Shown here: positions 11,956 to 25,480 of the stretch, one piece after another | How the letters are laid out: each line of letters begins with the position of its first letter | How positions within the stretch are numbered: position 1 is the first letter of the stretch | Assembly: GCA_907163375.1 (NCBI GenBank) | Contig: CAJQUW010007090.1 | Span: 124,001-188,000, forward strand | Source: Prostheceraeus crozeri | Lineage: Eukaryota > Platyhelminthes > Polycladida > Euryleptidae | DNA: 64,000 nucleotides | Direction: 5' to 3' | Made by a program: the position numbers and the translations under genes | The notes under the pieces: model-generated | What the model was told of the DNA's origin: nothing | The model's database searches: none | What the model saw: only the letters and a program-made list of their open reading frames with translations

Positions 11956-14927
11956 CTGAAATGTAGAATTTCCATTAACGTAAAAGCCTAACTGAGTTTT
12001 CGATGCTTGGGTCATTAATACAAATCCATATACATGTATGTATCATTTGTTGCGCTATTTTTTATACTACTTTATGCAAAGAAGATAGGATGTCTTTAAG
12101 CAGCAATGATCACATGGCCATGCCATTCACTTTTTAATATCTAATAGATGTCAGGCGTTTTTATCAAGGAGTCCATGACTATAGACAATAACCTGAATCA
12201 GGTTGATGGTCACCTGATGCATCTTGTCTAAAATAATAAATGAAATTCTGCGCGAGTGAAAAAGGTATGTTTTCAAACAATAGTTAAATAAATATGATGA
12301 TATTTCAGGTTATGTTGGAAATATTTCTCATACGATGATGAATATCATCCCAGCAGCCATTTATAATAGAATATAATGCCTACTAATTTAAATTATCAAT
12401 TAAAGTAGTCCTAATGAGGACTGATGGCAAAATTAAAAATTACTTCCTCAGTGAAAAGCAAAGTTGCAACAATTATAACAATATTTCTTTAAACATTACA
12501 CAAATGGAATTGAATAGGAGTTATTTTCTTCCAGTGCTACGAAATGCGCATCTAGCATGTTCACTCAATGCATGTATTGTGCTTGAAATGGCAAACATTC
12601 AGGCATATTGTTCACTCTTTAGGCATTTTTCATATTCGGGCATATTGTTCATGAGCATCTGTTCATTTTCCCCCGTAAACTATTGCATTGTTTAAGAAGT
12701 CAATCATCCTAATCATAGCTATATTTGTAAATAGGTCGAATTTTTCGTTCCATGTCTGCGCTTCTACTCGAAATTACATGCTCATTCGTGCACACTCAAC
12801 ATGCATTCTATAAATGCATGCACGTGTCATTACTTACTCGTTCTGTACATATTTGTTTTTTTAATTGGATTTTGCACTATCTCTGTCAGCCGAGGCTGCA
12901 TCTAAGAAAGTTATTATATCCATCATCAATCGCATCTATCATGGTTTCCTTTTAGCTATGCAAAATCAGCTCCCTAGCAACCGTTGCTGGCAAAAATACC
13001 ACCATTCAAATCCTCGTCATCAATTTAGAGGGGACGGGTAGACAGAGATGTCAAAACCACTTCCATCATAGTTTAATCCACTCCCTAGAAATCTTTGCTG
13101 GGAAAAATGCCACAATTCGAGACTCCATCATGGATTTAATGTGGGTGGGTGGGTGTGGGTGATCACTTTGATTTCATCCGCTGAAGATTCTGAGAGAATA
13201 TTTTTGTCATGCTAGAGTTACGTCTGGCCCCCTGCAAGTAACTTTAATATTTTTTCTTTAGCATAATTTCCTCTTGAAAATCGTGGTCTCTTTTATTATG
13301 AGCTCTCATTCTGACTTCTACTCATGACATTAAACAACCTCGAATTCAACAAAATGCTCATTGTAGTAATGATTATGGACCGTTTAACAATCTTTGTTAG
13401 ATTGGACTTCTGATTGACTACAAGATATTCTTTACTTTTTCTGTACTGATGTTTAAGTTTTTTCGCTTGCTGTCAGACATGCACATTGTACAAAGTTAGC
13501 CTACATTAGTTATTGTTATTCCACGCTTGCGTTTTGAATTATCGGTGTGGTGCATGACAATAATATTTACATAAAACTACCGGAACTTGTTCTACCATTA
13601 CACCACTGCCTACATTTTCCACCATCGAAATGCATATTATGCTTCTTATTAATAGCATGACGACATAGTCTATACTTCATTGCATTAACTATACCACGAA
13701 TGAGGAGTCGAAGCCCAGAGCTGGAGTCGTTAAGAATTTGCAAAAATGATAGTAACATCTGTCAACTTTCTTAATGAGAATTTTACACAATTTGTAAAAT
13801 TTGTAAGCAGTTGGGGCAGCAAATCAATTTCACAAATAGTTTGATGCTAGGACGCTGACATTTTGCTTGACTTTGACTCGCTTGTAAACACGATTCATAT
13901 TCAAATACAACGAAATATTCTGCTGTCGAATGATTGCTAGCGTAGAACATGAACAAATCAAGGTATAAGGAATGAAATGAAATAAATAATTTGTAAAATT
14001 GTTCATCATTCCATTTCAATATGTTTAATTGTCTTATATACTTCCTGATGTTGCTCTTATTTAAATGACAGTGAAGTTCAAAGTATGTTCCTATTCTACA
14101 ATACAATGTCATCAGATTAATCCATCGGAGATTCCTTTGAGAAGAACTGAGTCAGGAAGCAATCAAATGACATGCAAATGAAGAACTGAGTGGCATGCTA
14201 ATGGATTAAGGATGAATGGAGGTCATGATGGACGATGTGGCAATCAACATGTATAAAATTATTTTAGAGTTCTGATAACTTTGCAAATTAGAAGGCATGA
14301 GAGTAAGATACAAATGGCAGGCATTGAGCTGATAACACCGGCCTGGATTACTTATTTCCCTACAGTCAAAGGTTTTTCACCTGAAGGCATTTTTCTCCTT
14401 CAAGCCTTCCGCCAATTGAATTTTCAACTTACTTGAATTTCAGAAAATGATGTAGGATGAACAATGTGTTTATTGCTGGCATGACATATCTTTAATTTCG
14501 AGCCTTTCGTGCCATGAGGCAAATATGCCCAAAATATTTTTACTGTAAATTTTGTGAACCTCACTTGCAGGCACAAGCAATTGGCGGCACTACACTATGG
14601 CATCTTGCTGTCATCGAGAACTAATTGACTCCTGTTACTATGATCGTACATAGGGACCTATATAGAGTAATTATGAGCTTTTGTCGACACTTTTCATCTC
14701 CGATTACTTTCATATCAAGTGCGTGACTTTAAGTTTTTACGCGTTTTGAAACCTCTCTCCAAAAATCGTTGGATTTGGCCCCTTGGAAGGTAAAATTCAT
14801 GATCTTTTTGAAAAGTCTGGATTTAGACATTTGGTGTGACAACATTCAACAAAAAGCCCGATTTTCAATACGAGTACAACATTTCTACATATATAAGTTT
14901 ATGAAACACATCATGATAAACATCTAC

Positions 14928-14991
14928 AGAGAATGACAACTATTAAGTCAATAAAGACATGTCTTTTATTGACTCAATCGATGTCATTCTC
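14928..14991. repeat. 64-bp imperfect hairpin
   Basis: AGAGAATGACA at the left end pairs with TGTCATTCTCT at the right end. The centre AGTCAATAAAGACATG pairs with CATGTCTTTTATTGACT, with almost no loop. No flanking element ends were found. Confidence 0.6.
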
Positions 14992-15182
14992 TTTAGACAT
15001 TCAATGTGCTGCAACAGACCTTTGTTGTCAATCAATTGTGTGACGTAATCGAATGACATTTTGATATGCTGTCACGCTGCAAAATAAATGTTGGTAGCAT
15101 TCTGTCAATAATAATAGGGCAATAAGCCTAGCGATATCACTTGGAGATGACTACTGACTTCATTCACATTCCCCTTGCACAG

Positions 15183-15250
15183 CGTGGCCTAGTGAAGAAG
15201 ATGGGAGCTCGTCATGGGAGCTGACTTCGGTCCGATTCCTGAGTCAGGGA
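15183..15250 (+). repeat. Possible tRNA-derived SINE head
   Basis: GTGGCCTAGTG resembles a pol III A box, and GGTCCGATTCC some 45 bases later is 9 of 11 to the B box consensus. The local GC content is above its surroundings. No cloverleaf can be drawn. Confidence 0.25.
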
Positions 15251-17956
15251 GTGCGGTTGAGGAATCAAGGGTGTTGGTGTATTTTTATCTTTCATTGACT
15301 TAGTAGTTGTCACATTATGGTGATCAATTTATTATATCATAGATATCGAACAGGGTATTTGAAATTCAGATAATGATTGAAATACTAATTACTAGAACTT
15401 TCAGTAATTGTAAATATATGTTTTCATATTTGTGAATCTTCCTTATCACTTGAATGCCCTCTGCAAGTCGTCCTTCTTCTCATAAATTACAATTGAAGTT
15501 ATTTAGCTCTGCAGAATACCATTTCACAGACACATTTGAGTGGTTATTTGTGGGTTAAAATGCCCCATTTCAAGTACGTATATATTTCAATTGTATTCCT
15601 TACTCGTCAGCATTATCAATATCTTTTTGTGCATACACAACTTCTTAGTGCACTCAACCAGTTTGGAATCTTATACAGAATTCATTTAGGAAATTTACAG
15701 CCAAAAATATTTTCAAAATTTGTGATTTAAATTTATAATTCCCATTATTGTACAAAGATAGTACCATTATAAAGGTCGTACTTAAAATGCGTAGAGCCGT
15801 GAATGTCATGTGATTCGAAGCAATGGTCCAGAAGTTAAAGAGAGAAGCACATCGCCCCCGTCGGGATCCGGCCCCTGGATATCAATGCGCTTCAGAGCAC
15901 AGAATGGATGAGGTTACAGTTTCAGAACGGCATCTTCGACATAGCTAAGATCATCTTCAGTTTGCAACTTGCAACTTTTTAGAATCGAGAAGCAGCGATA
16001 GAAAACAAAAGGAAAAGCAGACTGAATATCATAATCATGGCAGCATCGCAAAAAATTTGTCCATCTAATTTTTGAGAAGTTATTTTTCTACGTTTGCTTA
16101 AATATGAGTATGGATAAATTTTTATTCACAAAGGAAACATCTGACATAATGACAGGATTTTCTCTAATAAATTTGTGAGGAAAGTTGTTATTTACATGCT
16201 TATAAAATAAATTCACAAAAATCCCAATCAAACCTTTCTCTTTCAGTCATGCATTGCAATTTGTGGTTGTCGCAACAGGTGAGTGCAATTAGCAACTGCC
16301 TTAGCAAGTGCAGAAGGGAGACTGTTTTAGTGAGATTTCTGGAAAAATGAAAAGCGGAATCGCATCAAATTTTGTCGATTCAAGGACTTGAGATTACAGA
16401 TGCGTTATTCAAATTTTTAGGCCACATTATAATAATTTACTATTCCCACAAATTGTGCAGTTTATCATTACCTATTGCAATGCAATTGTGTGTGATGGGC
16501 ATTTTGCCGCGTTATGTTGGAAAATGTAGAACCAGTCAAATTGGGAATAAATTTTTGATCTATGAAAGCCTAGACGGACTATATTTTATGGATGCTTCTC
16601 ACATCTAACATAGTTTGGTATATGAATTGTGCTAGGAGACAACAGGCTCTGCATATACCAATAGTTTATTGATGCCTGACAGTATTGCAAATAATCAACA
16701 AAGATTAGATTATCACTGCACACGGCAGATGTTCCTATATTCAATGCTTATTCAAATATCTATACGCTTGAAGTGAGTCCTTCGCGAAATACTCAGTGAC
16801 TCGAACAATAAGACATATTATTTCTTGTACACTTTGAAAAATAATTTCGCTAAAACTAGTCAGTAATATTTTTAATCCGCAATCGGAACTAGCATTGACA
16901 TTTTTAAGCTATTCAGTGTAGTGTAATTAATGGAATATGTTGCGCACAGGGAATCAATATAACTTCCCAGCAAATCTATGAATTGCATTCAGACTTTCAA
17001 GAACGTATTTGTTTTGTTCGATATGATGTCTGCATATCTTCGTGAGGAAATTCTTCAATCTTCTTTTCACCGTTTGGCTGATTGAAATAACTTGCATTTC
17101 CCCTTGCGACTATTGTTCATGAGAATTGGTAAAAGACACAAGAGTTGTAGTTCTGATAGCCCATAGATAGAACGCAAATCGCGTGATGTCAACTTGTGTT
17201 ACAATATTTGCCGAAGGCTGATGCACGATTGAAATAAAATATTGATAAAAATTATTCAGCGGACACCTTGCGGCAGTAGAATATTATGATCTTCGAAAAC
17301 TAAAATTTTGCTGATACAGTGAATGACATACTTCATCATTTAAATGAAATTTTAAGTGACAAATTTGTTCGACATAGTCTTATATCTTTGTGACATGTAG
17401 TCCATTAAATGATTTTCATTTTTTGTTTTGAGAAGAGGAAATTGATTCTCAAGAAATTAAGAAATATTGAATGCTATCTTGTTCTAACAAGCACAACGTC
17501 GGTGTAAATAGCTGAAGCTACAAAGATAACCCCTTCCAAAATGAATTAAAGTACCGTTTGTTTGAGCATTAATGAATGAAATAATGGCGATTCATAGTAA
17601 AGGAGCACCTATAAATACAATCTCTTTCTCAAAACTTTGTAACATAATAACTCAATGAAAGAATCAAATATTTGTAGGATTCCCCATGCGCTGAATTCCC
17701 ATGATCTAGCCCTATAAGTGAGAGCTACGTTTATGTAAACGAATAGCATTTTTCGTAATTTTGTGCGATTTTCAGTATAATTTCAATGTACCATATTTGC
17801 TATTATAAGCGCCGCAATTCTTTAAATGCAAAATCATAGGAGCCGTGGCATTTAATTTCTCAGGAGTTTCAGAATATTAACTTAAACTTATACCTAACAA
17901 TTTTTCGCATAATTTCATTTGTAATCGTGCTAAATACATATTACCTATGTTAAGAC

Positions 17957-18198
17957 TAGGGTTGGAACCGGTCGACCGGTTGCGGTAATGTCCTCCTCTG
18001 GCCTAATCATCTCAGTACGGATTGTCGATTACAGCATCATCGGCAACCAGTCAGCGCGATTTTAATGTGTTTTGAATTAATTTCATCGCAGTTTCTTTAT
18101 GCCCATATTACAAACCAGAATGGTTCCATGAGATGGCTGGTAATTGATCATGCCGACCGCCGGTCGGGCCGACAAAATCATGGCTGATTCCAACCTTG
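17957..18198. mobile_element. 242-bp hAT-like MITE
   Basis: Ends TAGGGTTGGAA and TTCCAACCTTG are inverted. Flanks GTTAAGAC (17949-17956) and GTGAAGGC (18199-18206) match at 6 of 8 positions, as expected for an old 8-bp hAT target duplication. A perfect 16-bp palindrome AACCGGTCGACCGGTT sits at 17966-17981, and GGTCGG/CCGACC-rich sequence near the right end echoes it. No coding capacity. Confidence 0.6.
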
Positions 18199-20920
18199 GT
18201 GAAGGCCATCATTACGCGTATCCAAGTACGTTTTTATACTTGACGTTCTCTCCAAATTCAGACATATTGGCATGTTTTTTTAATGGTGCAGATTAGATTA
18301 GCCTTAATTCGGCGTAATGTAGCTTATTATTGTCTAGATCTTACGTGTAAAATAGATATATAGGAATGGATAGGCACCTCCATATAGGTCTACGGGCTGA
18401 CATGACTACTTGTACGGTATGAGAAAACGTCGAATTCGAAGCTTTCAAACATGTGTTGCCGTATGCGGAAGGCAATTTTTTTAATTTTCGTTTATCAAAG
18501 GACAAGCTCCTCAGTCCCAATACAGATAGTCATACTGCCGGTTAAAATAGGATGAATCAGAAAGTCAATTTTCGCCCAACGTTTCGAGTTTCAAATTCAT
18601 CGACTGGGACTTAACAATAATTTTGCAGCCTCTGAAGACGAGCTTTATGCAACGAAATCTTCTATTGAGTGTCTTTATTATGCGTTCATGCTTGAGATCG
18701 ATTTTAGTTGAACTTTGTTAATGTAATCCGCCTCTGGTGCTCTGGTGCTAGATAACATGAAAGATAGCAATAAGGGTCCTTTATCAAATGCTCATCCTTA
18801 TCAAATACGTCACAATCACGTGTATTGTATCAATGCCAACATCCGTTCATTCAGTAAAGAAATTATTAACATGCAAAAAATGTTCTCAGGACAATTTCTT
18901 TCACTTTTCAAATATTGTTTTTAGTTTATTAGATTCTTACTTTAATAGCTAATTTTTCAATGATTCTTCAATGATTTTCTTTAGGATATCTTCTAATTTA
19001 TTTTACTCTATACAGTCAGTTGATGACATGAATATTTGTCAATATCCTATTTGACATGTATATACATGTACACTCAGGGAATCGTGAGGATGTCTTTTAA
19101 AACATACTTTGACACTCAAATCCACAGGACGCCGACTTTAGATAGAATGAAAATTTGTAGCATCTTAATTCGGCATAATTAGAAAATCGGTTCCATCAAG
19201 AATGTTTTAGATATCTATCAATTGGTCACACCACATGTAGAAGATTCCGTTAGCTTCGTTTTGTGGCATGTTGAACATACATATTATCAGACAAGTGTCG
19301 TAACTTGCCCGTAAAGACAATATTCGATAATTTTCTTGTGCTTGACTGCATGAGCGCAATGTCTTGACGATTTTAAATAGATAAAGCAAATTAAGGAACG
19401 CGCAGAAATTAACTCAATATATCTCAAAAGGACATTATTACTACCAAAAAATCTACCAACTTTGGACGATATTGATGAAATCAGTAGTTGCGGATTGTTT
19501 ACTAAATAATAACATCATCTTTCTGCTTTCACTGTCACGGGAGAATATAAATTTCTCCTTGAAAACAATTTTCAATTGTACATCACTGGTAATCAAAGTT
19601 TCTTACGTGGTTTCATATCAAAGTCTTGTGTAAAAGAAAATTTTAAACATATTGCTTCCCCTGGTATTGAACTTATATTAGTATTGAACTGGCATTGCTT
19701 ACTAAATTTTTCATAGGTTCGAAGCCTGCTAACCACACATCTTTGCATGGCAATTTCATCCACTGTTTATACCATTTCATTCATTGCTACACGTATCGTC
19801 AAAAATAGAGATCTAAATAAATATATCTACCTATTCATGTAATACATTAAATTTTGCTTTTGATCCACTCAAAGAGATAGAATTTAAATTGAATGAATTT
19901 AACGGATTAATGAAAATAATGGACCTTTGATTTGATGTTTTCTGTTGCATTGTTAAAAAATCTTTAATAGCTGCTTTGATAGTCTTTAATAGCTGACTAA
20001 ATAAAATAATTCTGCTAGCACTACTTTCAGCGAGAAAACCAGTATTATAAAATTTACTTATTTTTTGTGATAAGTGACTGAAGAGCGGCCGCAAAAAGCC
20101 TTCCTGTGGCCTGGGTAAATTAAATAATTTACATGTGTATGTATATATTATGCACTTAACATGTTCACTGCCAAGTTCGTCATCGTTGTTTTGTCTCGAT
20201 TGCCAAGGACGAATTAACTTGTCGATAGTCATCATCTAACTATCAGCACTATCTTCATCTTGTCAGTTACTTGCCATACAATTTTTTCATGGTTATATAT
20301 TTCAAGGCTGTTATATGCTTAAACATAGTGTGTTCAAACATCCTGTTATATGCACTTTTGACTTTGACAACTAACACGAACTTTTCCACCTGGGTGGAAG
20401 GTCTCTGTGATGATCATAAAAGGCATGAACTGAAAATCAATATGATGCAACACTTTTCTTTGGAAATGGGAGTTACACAAGGCTTTTAGCCCGGCAACGA
20501 ACGTGTTAACCTTTCTTTTAAACTACATGCAACCAGCAAGTAACACTAAAATATTCATATGAAAATAAGCTTATTTCTTGTATCTTTCAAGTATTCTTTC
20601 CTATAGCATTAATTCGGTTGTGGGCTATGTACTGTTCAGTGTTCGCTTTAATGGTGACATGATTGATGCTGACGAGTGTGTCGGACCTGATCATCAGAGT
20701 CAGACAACTTTCATTTGAATATCAGCTCTGAGCTATATTCGTGCTTTTACAATGCAAACTGTTCTATAAACAATCATGTAATTCAGAGTGGTGTACAGTA
20801 CAAGATATAGCTGCTCCTTGTAGTTTAGTGAAAAGTCGTTGCTCCCGTTGTTTCATCCAGCTTTTTTTGCTGTGTAGAAAAAATATAAATAGGAATATGT
20901 AGAGCTATGTGCACAGACAG

Positions 20921-21165
20921 ACGTTTCATGACTCTGTCACATCCCCAGTGCCAGCAAAAACAGAAGTGACGATAGCAAAAACGGGGAGTTCTTCTTAATT
21001 ACTAATCAATGCGATCACTTAGTCGCGGTCATCCGTCAAGCAACCACCTTGTGTTTCTTGCTCAGACCTGGATTCTTGGTCCCAATGTATAAGCTATATT
21101 AACGCGGCCTTCAATAGTTAAACTGCGCTTGCTAACAATCATGAGGTTGAAATCTTTATGCTCAT
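20921..21165 (-). mobile_element. Second copy of the GIY-YIG retroelement 3' end
   Basis: Reverse-strand counterpart of the copy at 1.2-1.46 kb. Shared blocks include HKDFNLMIVS (21.15 kb, same frame as an 82-codon ORF), then CAAGAATCC, GACGGATG.CCGCGACTAAGTGATCG and, near the end, CTGGCACTG followed by TGTGACAGAGTCA. The coding part is shifted and ends in GPRIQV followed by a stop, so it is inactive. The shared non-coding tail shows that both are copies of one element's 3' end. Confidence 0.55.
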
Positions 21166-22254
21166 GTTGCGACCATACAGAGCTGGAAGCGTACCCGGGC
21201 CTTGGACGGCACCAGACGATTAAAAAAACACTGTTGCTGTAAGCTGCTCTTAAGCTACTAACATGTTCTTCTAAACTGGTGTTACGATATTCAGTTTCCC
21301 TTAGTCTCATCTCTCCGATCAGAAATTGTTATTATAATCCTACTTAGAAAAATAGGTTTTGGTCTCTTTTCCTGTTAGAAACTGAAGCAGAGGGAGAACT
21401 GTAGCATTGGTGTAATGAGATGCATTTTCCTTAAGTCTTAGCTTCCGGTCGAAAAAGGAAGTAGGCGTTTCATTTTCCTACGAGTATAAGAAATTGAATC
21501 CAGATTTTAATATCCTACTAGGAAACTGAGAGCCGTAACATATACACGGGACTCAGTTTCCACAGGTCTGAGTGTCCCATTGATGACTGATTAGCTTGAT
21601 AATTGGTACTAATTGCTTTGTCGTCTACAAAGAAATGTGATCTAGGATTGCTGATCAAGAAGCAATGTGACATGGCTTGACTGCGTACATCTACATCGAA
21701 ATGGCAGATGTGACAGATTTGATGATCTTCGAATACGTCGAAAACCTACCCTTCTAAAATTGAGGAAATCAAGAATGGTAGAAGAAGATTGAGATCAAAG
21801 GCAAGGAATTTTACATTTGAAGACAACCAACTGTAAGCCTATTACACGGCAAATCCGAATAAGGTGGATGGATTGAAGCGACGTCACACCAGCAACCTCC
21901 ACCCAATTGGCCTCTACAACTGCTATTTTCTCGTACGAATTGTGTTGCTGCAACAGATGGCCTTGGATTTTTCTGTCTGACCATAGTTAGTTAGATACGT
22001 GGCTAGTTCAGATCAAGGTTAATCATAATTAACCTAAGGTTATTGCAATTAATCCTGTTAAAGAAATAGAATTTTGCAATAAGATCCTTGAAGGTCTATC
22101 GCCCATGGTTGATCATGAAGATCATCCTGGATGCATTCTGTCTTGCAAAGTTTGCAAGCATTCTGCTACAGGTAGGCCTATGTGTATGCTGTCTGGTGAT
22201 ACCAAAGTATAATATACTATGTGTATTATATATACTATATATACAGTATAATAT

Positions 22255-22485
22255 CATAAGTAATCGCCATGAGACTTAATAATAAAGATAAATTAAAAAA
22301 ATTCAACGTAGTCTCAAGATAGTAGAATTGTTTATTCACGAATTTTCGTCTAAGACTTCATCAGGTGAACGAAGTAAATGTCTTACTTTGTTTACTTCGT
22401 TCACCTGATGAAGTCTTAGACGAAAATTCGTGAATAAACAATTCTACTATCTTGAGACTACGTTGAATTTTTTAAATTTATCTTT
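22255..22485. mobile_element. Foldback element with 95-bp arms and hammerhead-like core
   Basis: 22284-22378 and 22391-22485 are near-perfect inverted copies around a 12-base loop. ACAGTATAATAT occurs directly before (22243-22254) and directly after (22486-22497), which looks like a 12-bp target duplication taking in 29 extra bases on the left. In the right arm, CTGATGA (22405-22411), a 3-bp hairpin (GTC-TTA-GAC) and GAAA (22422-22425) lie between the two strands of a 6-bp helix (22399-22404 with 22430-22435). The left arm carries the same on the minus strand. The architecture and duplication length recall Penelope-like terminal repeats. Confidence 0.6.
22399..22435 (+). ncRNA. Hammerhead-ribozyme-like motif (probably inactive or dimer-dependent)
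   Basis: Type I order: stem I strand GTTCAC, core CTGATGA, stem II GTC/GAC with loop TTA, core GAAA, then ATTC, then stem I strand GTGAAT. Cleavage would be expected after C22429. Two departures from the consensus: an extra A (22412) between the core and stem II, and no intramolecular stem III, only self-complementary AATT. Known minimal hammerheads of retroelements can use a short palindromic stem III as dimers, so activity is not excluded. An inverted copy exists at about 22334-22370. Confidence 0.35.
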
Positions 22486-22512
22486 ACAGTATAATATGTA
22501 TATACTATAATA

Positions 22513-23266
22513 GGTCAGGTCAAACTTTCGATTAGATTTAATCAAATTCGTTTTATCTGAACAAAGCGGCTTTATACGAGTGTATTAAATCATCGCAAGC
22601 ATTTAATCGCGTTTTAACCGCAATTTCGTTACTCGATCATGATATTGCGATTTGATGAAACTGTCTGGTACATATGAACGGCCTTGTCAAAGCTAAAACT
22701 TATTGAGGTCAAACATAGGATTTAATAGTGTCCAAAGATTTTGATTGAACAACATTCGATATCAAGATCGGATTTATCGAATATTATGAACAGAAGCTAC
22801 AGTGGAAATGTAATAAGTTCGCAGACATGTTTAATCGTGTTTTTGACCTCTCTCTTCGATTTACGCTATTTAACCACCTGGTGGTTTAATAAATCTCACA
22901 TTGTTTTGCATGACGTGAAGTTGTCAATGCCATTCAGTTGCGATCGTTTAACAAATCCGTGTCAATTTGATAACGTCTTGGTTTTGATAAAACCAAAGTG
23001 ATCAGAAGATCGCTTTAGCAAAACCGATTATACCATTATAACAGTCGAGGTCAAACTTTGGATTTACATGAAACCGTTTAAAAATGGTTTTGTTTAACAA
23101 AACGGACGTTTTATTAAATCCGTTTTAAATAATCTAAAACTGCATGAGGTCAAGCATGTGTTTACAGTAATCTGCTTTAATATTGCTGCGATTTAACGAA
23201 ACGGCTTTATCAAAACGAGCTTCTTGAAACCGATTTGTCAAATCTAATCGAAAGTTTGACCTGGCC
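22513..23266. mobile_element. 754-bp TIR element with TA target duplication
   Basis: Terminal inverted repeats of about 26 bp: GGTCAGGTCAAACTTTCG at the left and its complement ending GACCTGGCC at the right, one mismatch. TA stands on both sides (22511-22512, 23267-23268), as for Tc1/mariner-type insertions. Three internal direct copies of GAGGTCAARC followed by a GATTTA-like tail (22705, 23047, 23146) resemble the TIR core. The 86-codon frame inside has no recognisable domain. Confidence 0.65.
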
Positions 23267-23835
23267 TAATGTATATGTTGTCATATCTGTAGTACAGTTT
23301 CATATGTCAAGTCATATGTCATTTATTATTTTCTCATCATATCATGAAGCATCATATGATTTCCATCTAACAACTCTTACTCAACTCCTAACCAAGGATT
23401 ATGCATTTTCCGATGTTTCGCCATACCGCGCTGTGTTTTGCTTTGAGCCTCTGCTGCCCTGTGACTCCAAACTGACGCACCCGACAGCTCCCGACTCACC
23501 CACGGAATCGACATACCCATGAGTTACGTGATCTCTTGAGTGGCCGAAGGGCATCAGGTGTTACTTTATCCTGACGTACGATGTCCATCTCAATCTCTGT
23601 AGATGTCAGCTGTCACTGTCATTAAATAATTGGGAAACTAGGCCATTACACTTGGACTATTCAAGTTGATGATTTTAATTCTAGCACAGGAACTCATCGC
23701 ACATTGAAACACGACGACGTCTCAACGACTGGTAATTGATTGAATGGCAGGAATGAAAGACCTCCTCAGCTATGGCCATCATCTACTGAAATCTGACCCA
23801 AATCAGTCTTCAACAGCATAGCAAGTTCCGTCTTG

Positions 23836-23860
23836 TTTCATTTCATTTCATTTCATTTTA
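23836..23860 (+). repeat. (TTTCA)n microsatellite
   Basis: About five tandem copies of the pentamer. Confidence 0.9.
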
Positions 23861-25302
23861 AATATTAAATTATTGAAATTTCATTCAAACTTCTAAGTGA
23901 ATCCGACAGTGCATCACAACCTGTTCATTTAGGTTCATTCAGTTCCCCATGAAATGATCCCAAATACCAATAAAAACACACAACAGTTGATGCCAAGATT
24001 AGTATGATATCTAAACTTCAATCATTAGCTTCTAAAATTGAAAGTTAGTTCAAATGCCTTAAGAAACCACTATAATGAGAAATTCTCAAAAAACTAGAAA
24101 CAGATATTACAAATATAAAAACATGTTTTAAACCGTGTTTTAAATCATTCACAGTTTTAAAAGAGGCAATGTTTTTTTAACCCTAACAATGCAACTGCGT
24201 ATCTTTCTCTAAACTATTGCTGAAAATGGACACTGGCTATTGATTGGCATAATTATGCGTGTATATATCATTTTAACAAGACACTAATAGTAACAACATT
24301 TAATTTTGCGGTATGGAAATTGAATAAATTAATGTATTAAGCAACGATTTGTAATTGTTTGATCTATAGTTGTTACCAACGTGTGGGTTGATTCGTTGCA
24401 TTTGTAGCAAACAACCTGATTAGGTGGCAATGATTCTGCAACAGCATAATTGGTGCCCTTTGAATAGATATAAATGTTCTTGTATGTTCTTGTAATGTTC
24501 TTGTATGCGTCTGTCAATAGTAAGGGCCTTATTAATCACGATGGCCTGTTTATTTTTGAATTAGTAATGGTGCATCTGTAACGCTCTATTAGTTTGTCTA
24601 TTTCGGGTTCAGCGATTACATCTCCCTCTTTCCTTCTATTCAGAGACCTAATCAAGAATGAATATTGAGGAACCAAGAATGCCTGTAATAAGAGTACATG
24701 TAACTAGTCATGTTCATATATGTACATGTGCACATGTAAGTAAATGTCAGCACATGAAATATAAGTAAAAATATTACACAAGTTGCTGGTGTTCGCAGAA
24801 ACAAGTACATGTACATTAAATCATCTACTAAAATGATATGAATAAAATAAAGTTTCTACATTCAACACAATTGAAAAGTTTTATTGACAAAGGAACATGT
24901 TTCGCTGCAATGTTCTTAAACTGCTTTTACACGGGGAGTCATGTACATACAATTTGTACATTGTTCCAAAACCGTATTTTGAAAATGTGGTGTTGTAAAT
25001 GTGATTAAAAAATTTCTCTTTGAACCTGTTGGTTTTTAAAGCAGTGTCAACAAGTTGTGCTTTAAAATATCATTGAAATAATCCTCATTTTTTTGAACCC
25101 TAATTGAGGTCCTAGTATTTGATGAGTAAAAGGTAGCTTATAGGCTTGGTGATAGATGCTTTTATATTATATTAAGAACGAGAGCAGATTAAAGCAAATG
25201 AAACAAATAATCCTACTGTCAATCCACAGCTTATTAGAGAGACAGAAATGCATCAAAGAAATTTAGTCCCTGCTGGCAAGCTAAAGCAGTACTGTCATAT
25301 AA

Positions 25303-25480
25303 ACATACCACTTAGCATCATACAAAAGCGCGAATTGCAGCATGTTATCGACATTACAGGTGCTATATTTCCCACACCAAAACAGCTTTATAGGTTGTAG
25401 ACAAATTGAATAGGTTATGCAATGGAAGAGAAACGATGCGGAATGCTAGGAAAAAAGGAAACTTTTTTGAAACAAATACC
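25303..25480 (+). repeat. Diverged dispersed repeat, copy 2
   Basis: Partner of 8385-8535, in the same orientation, roughly 70 percent alike by eye over the central part. An overlapping open frame (25.4-25.6 kb) has no recognisable domain and is not supported as a gene. Confidence 0.4.
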
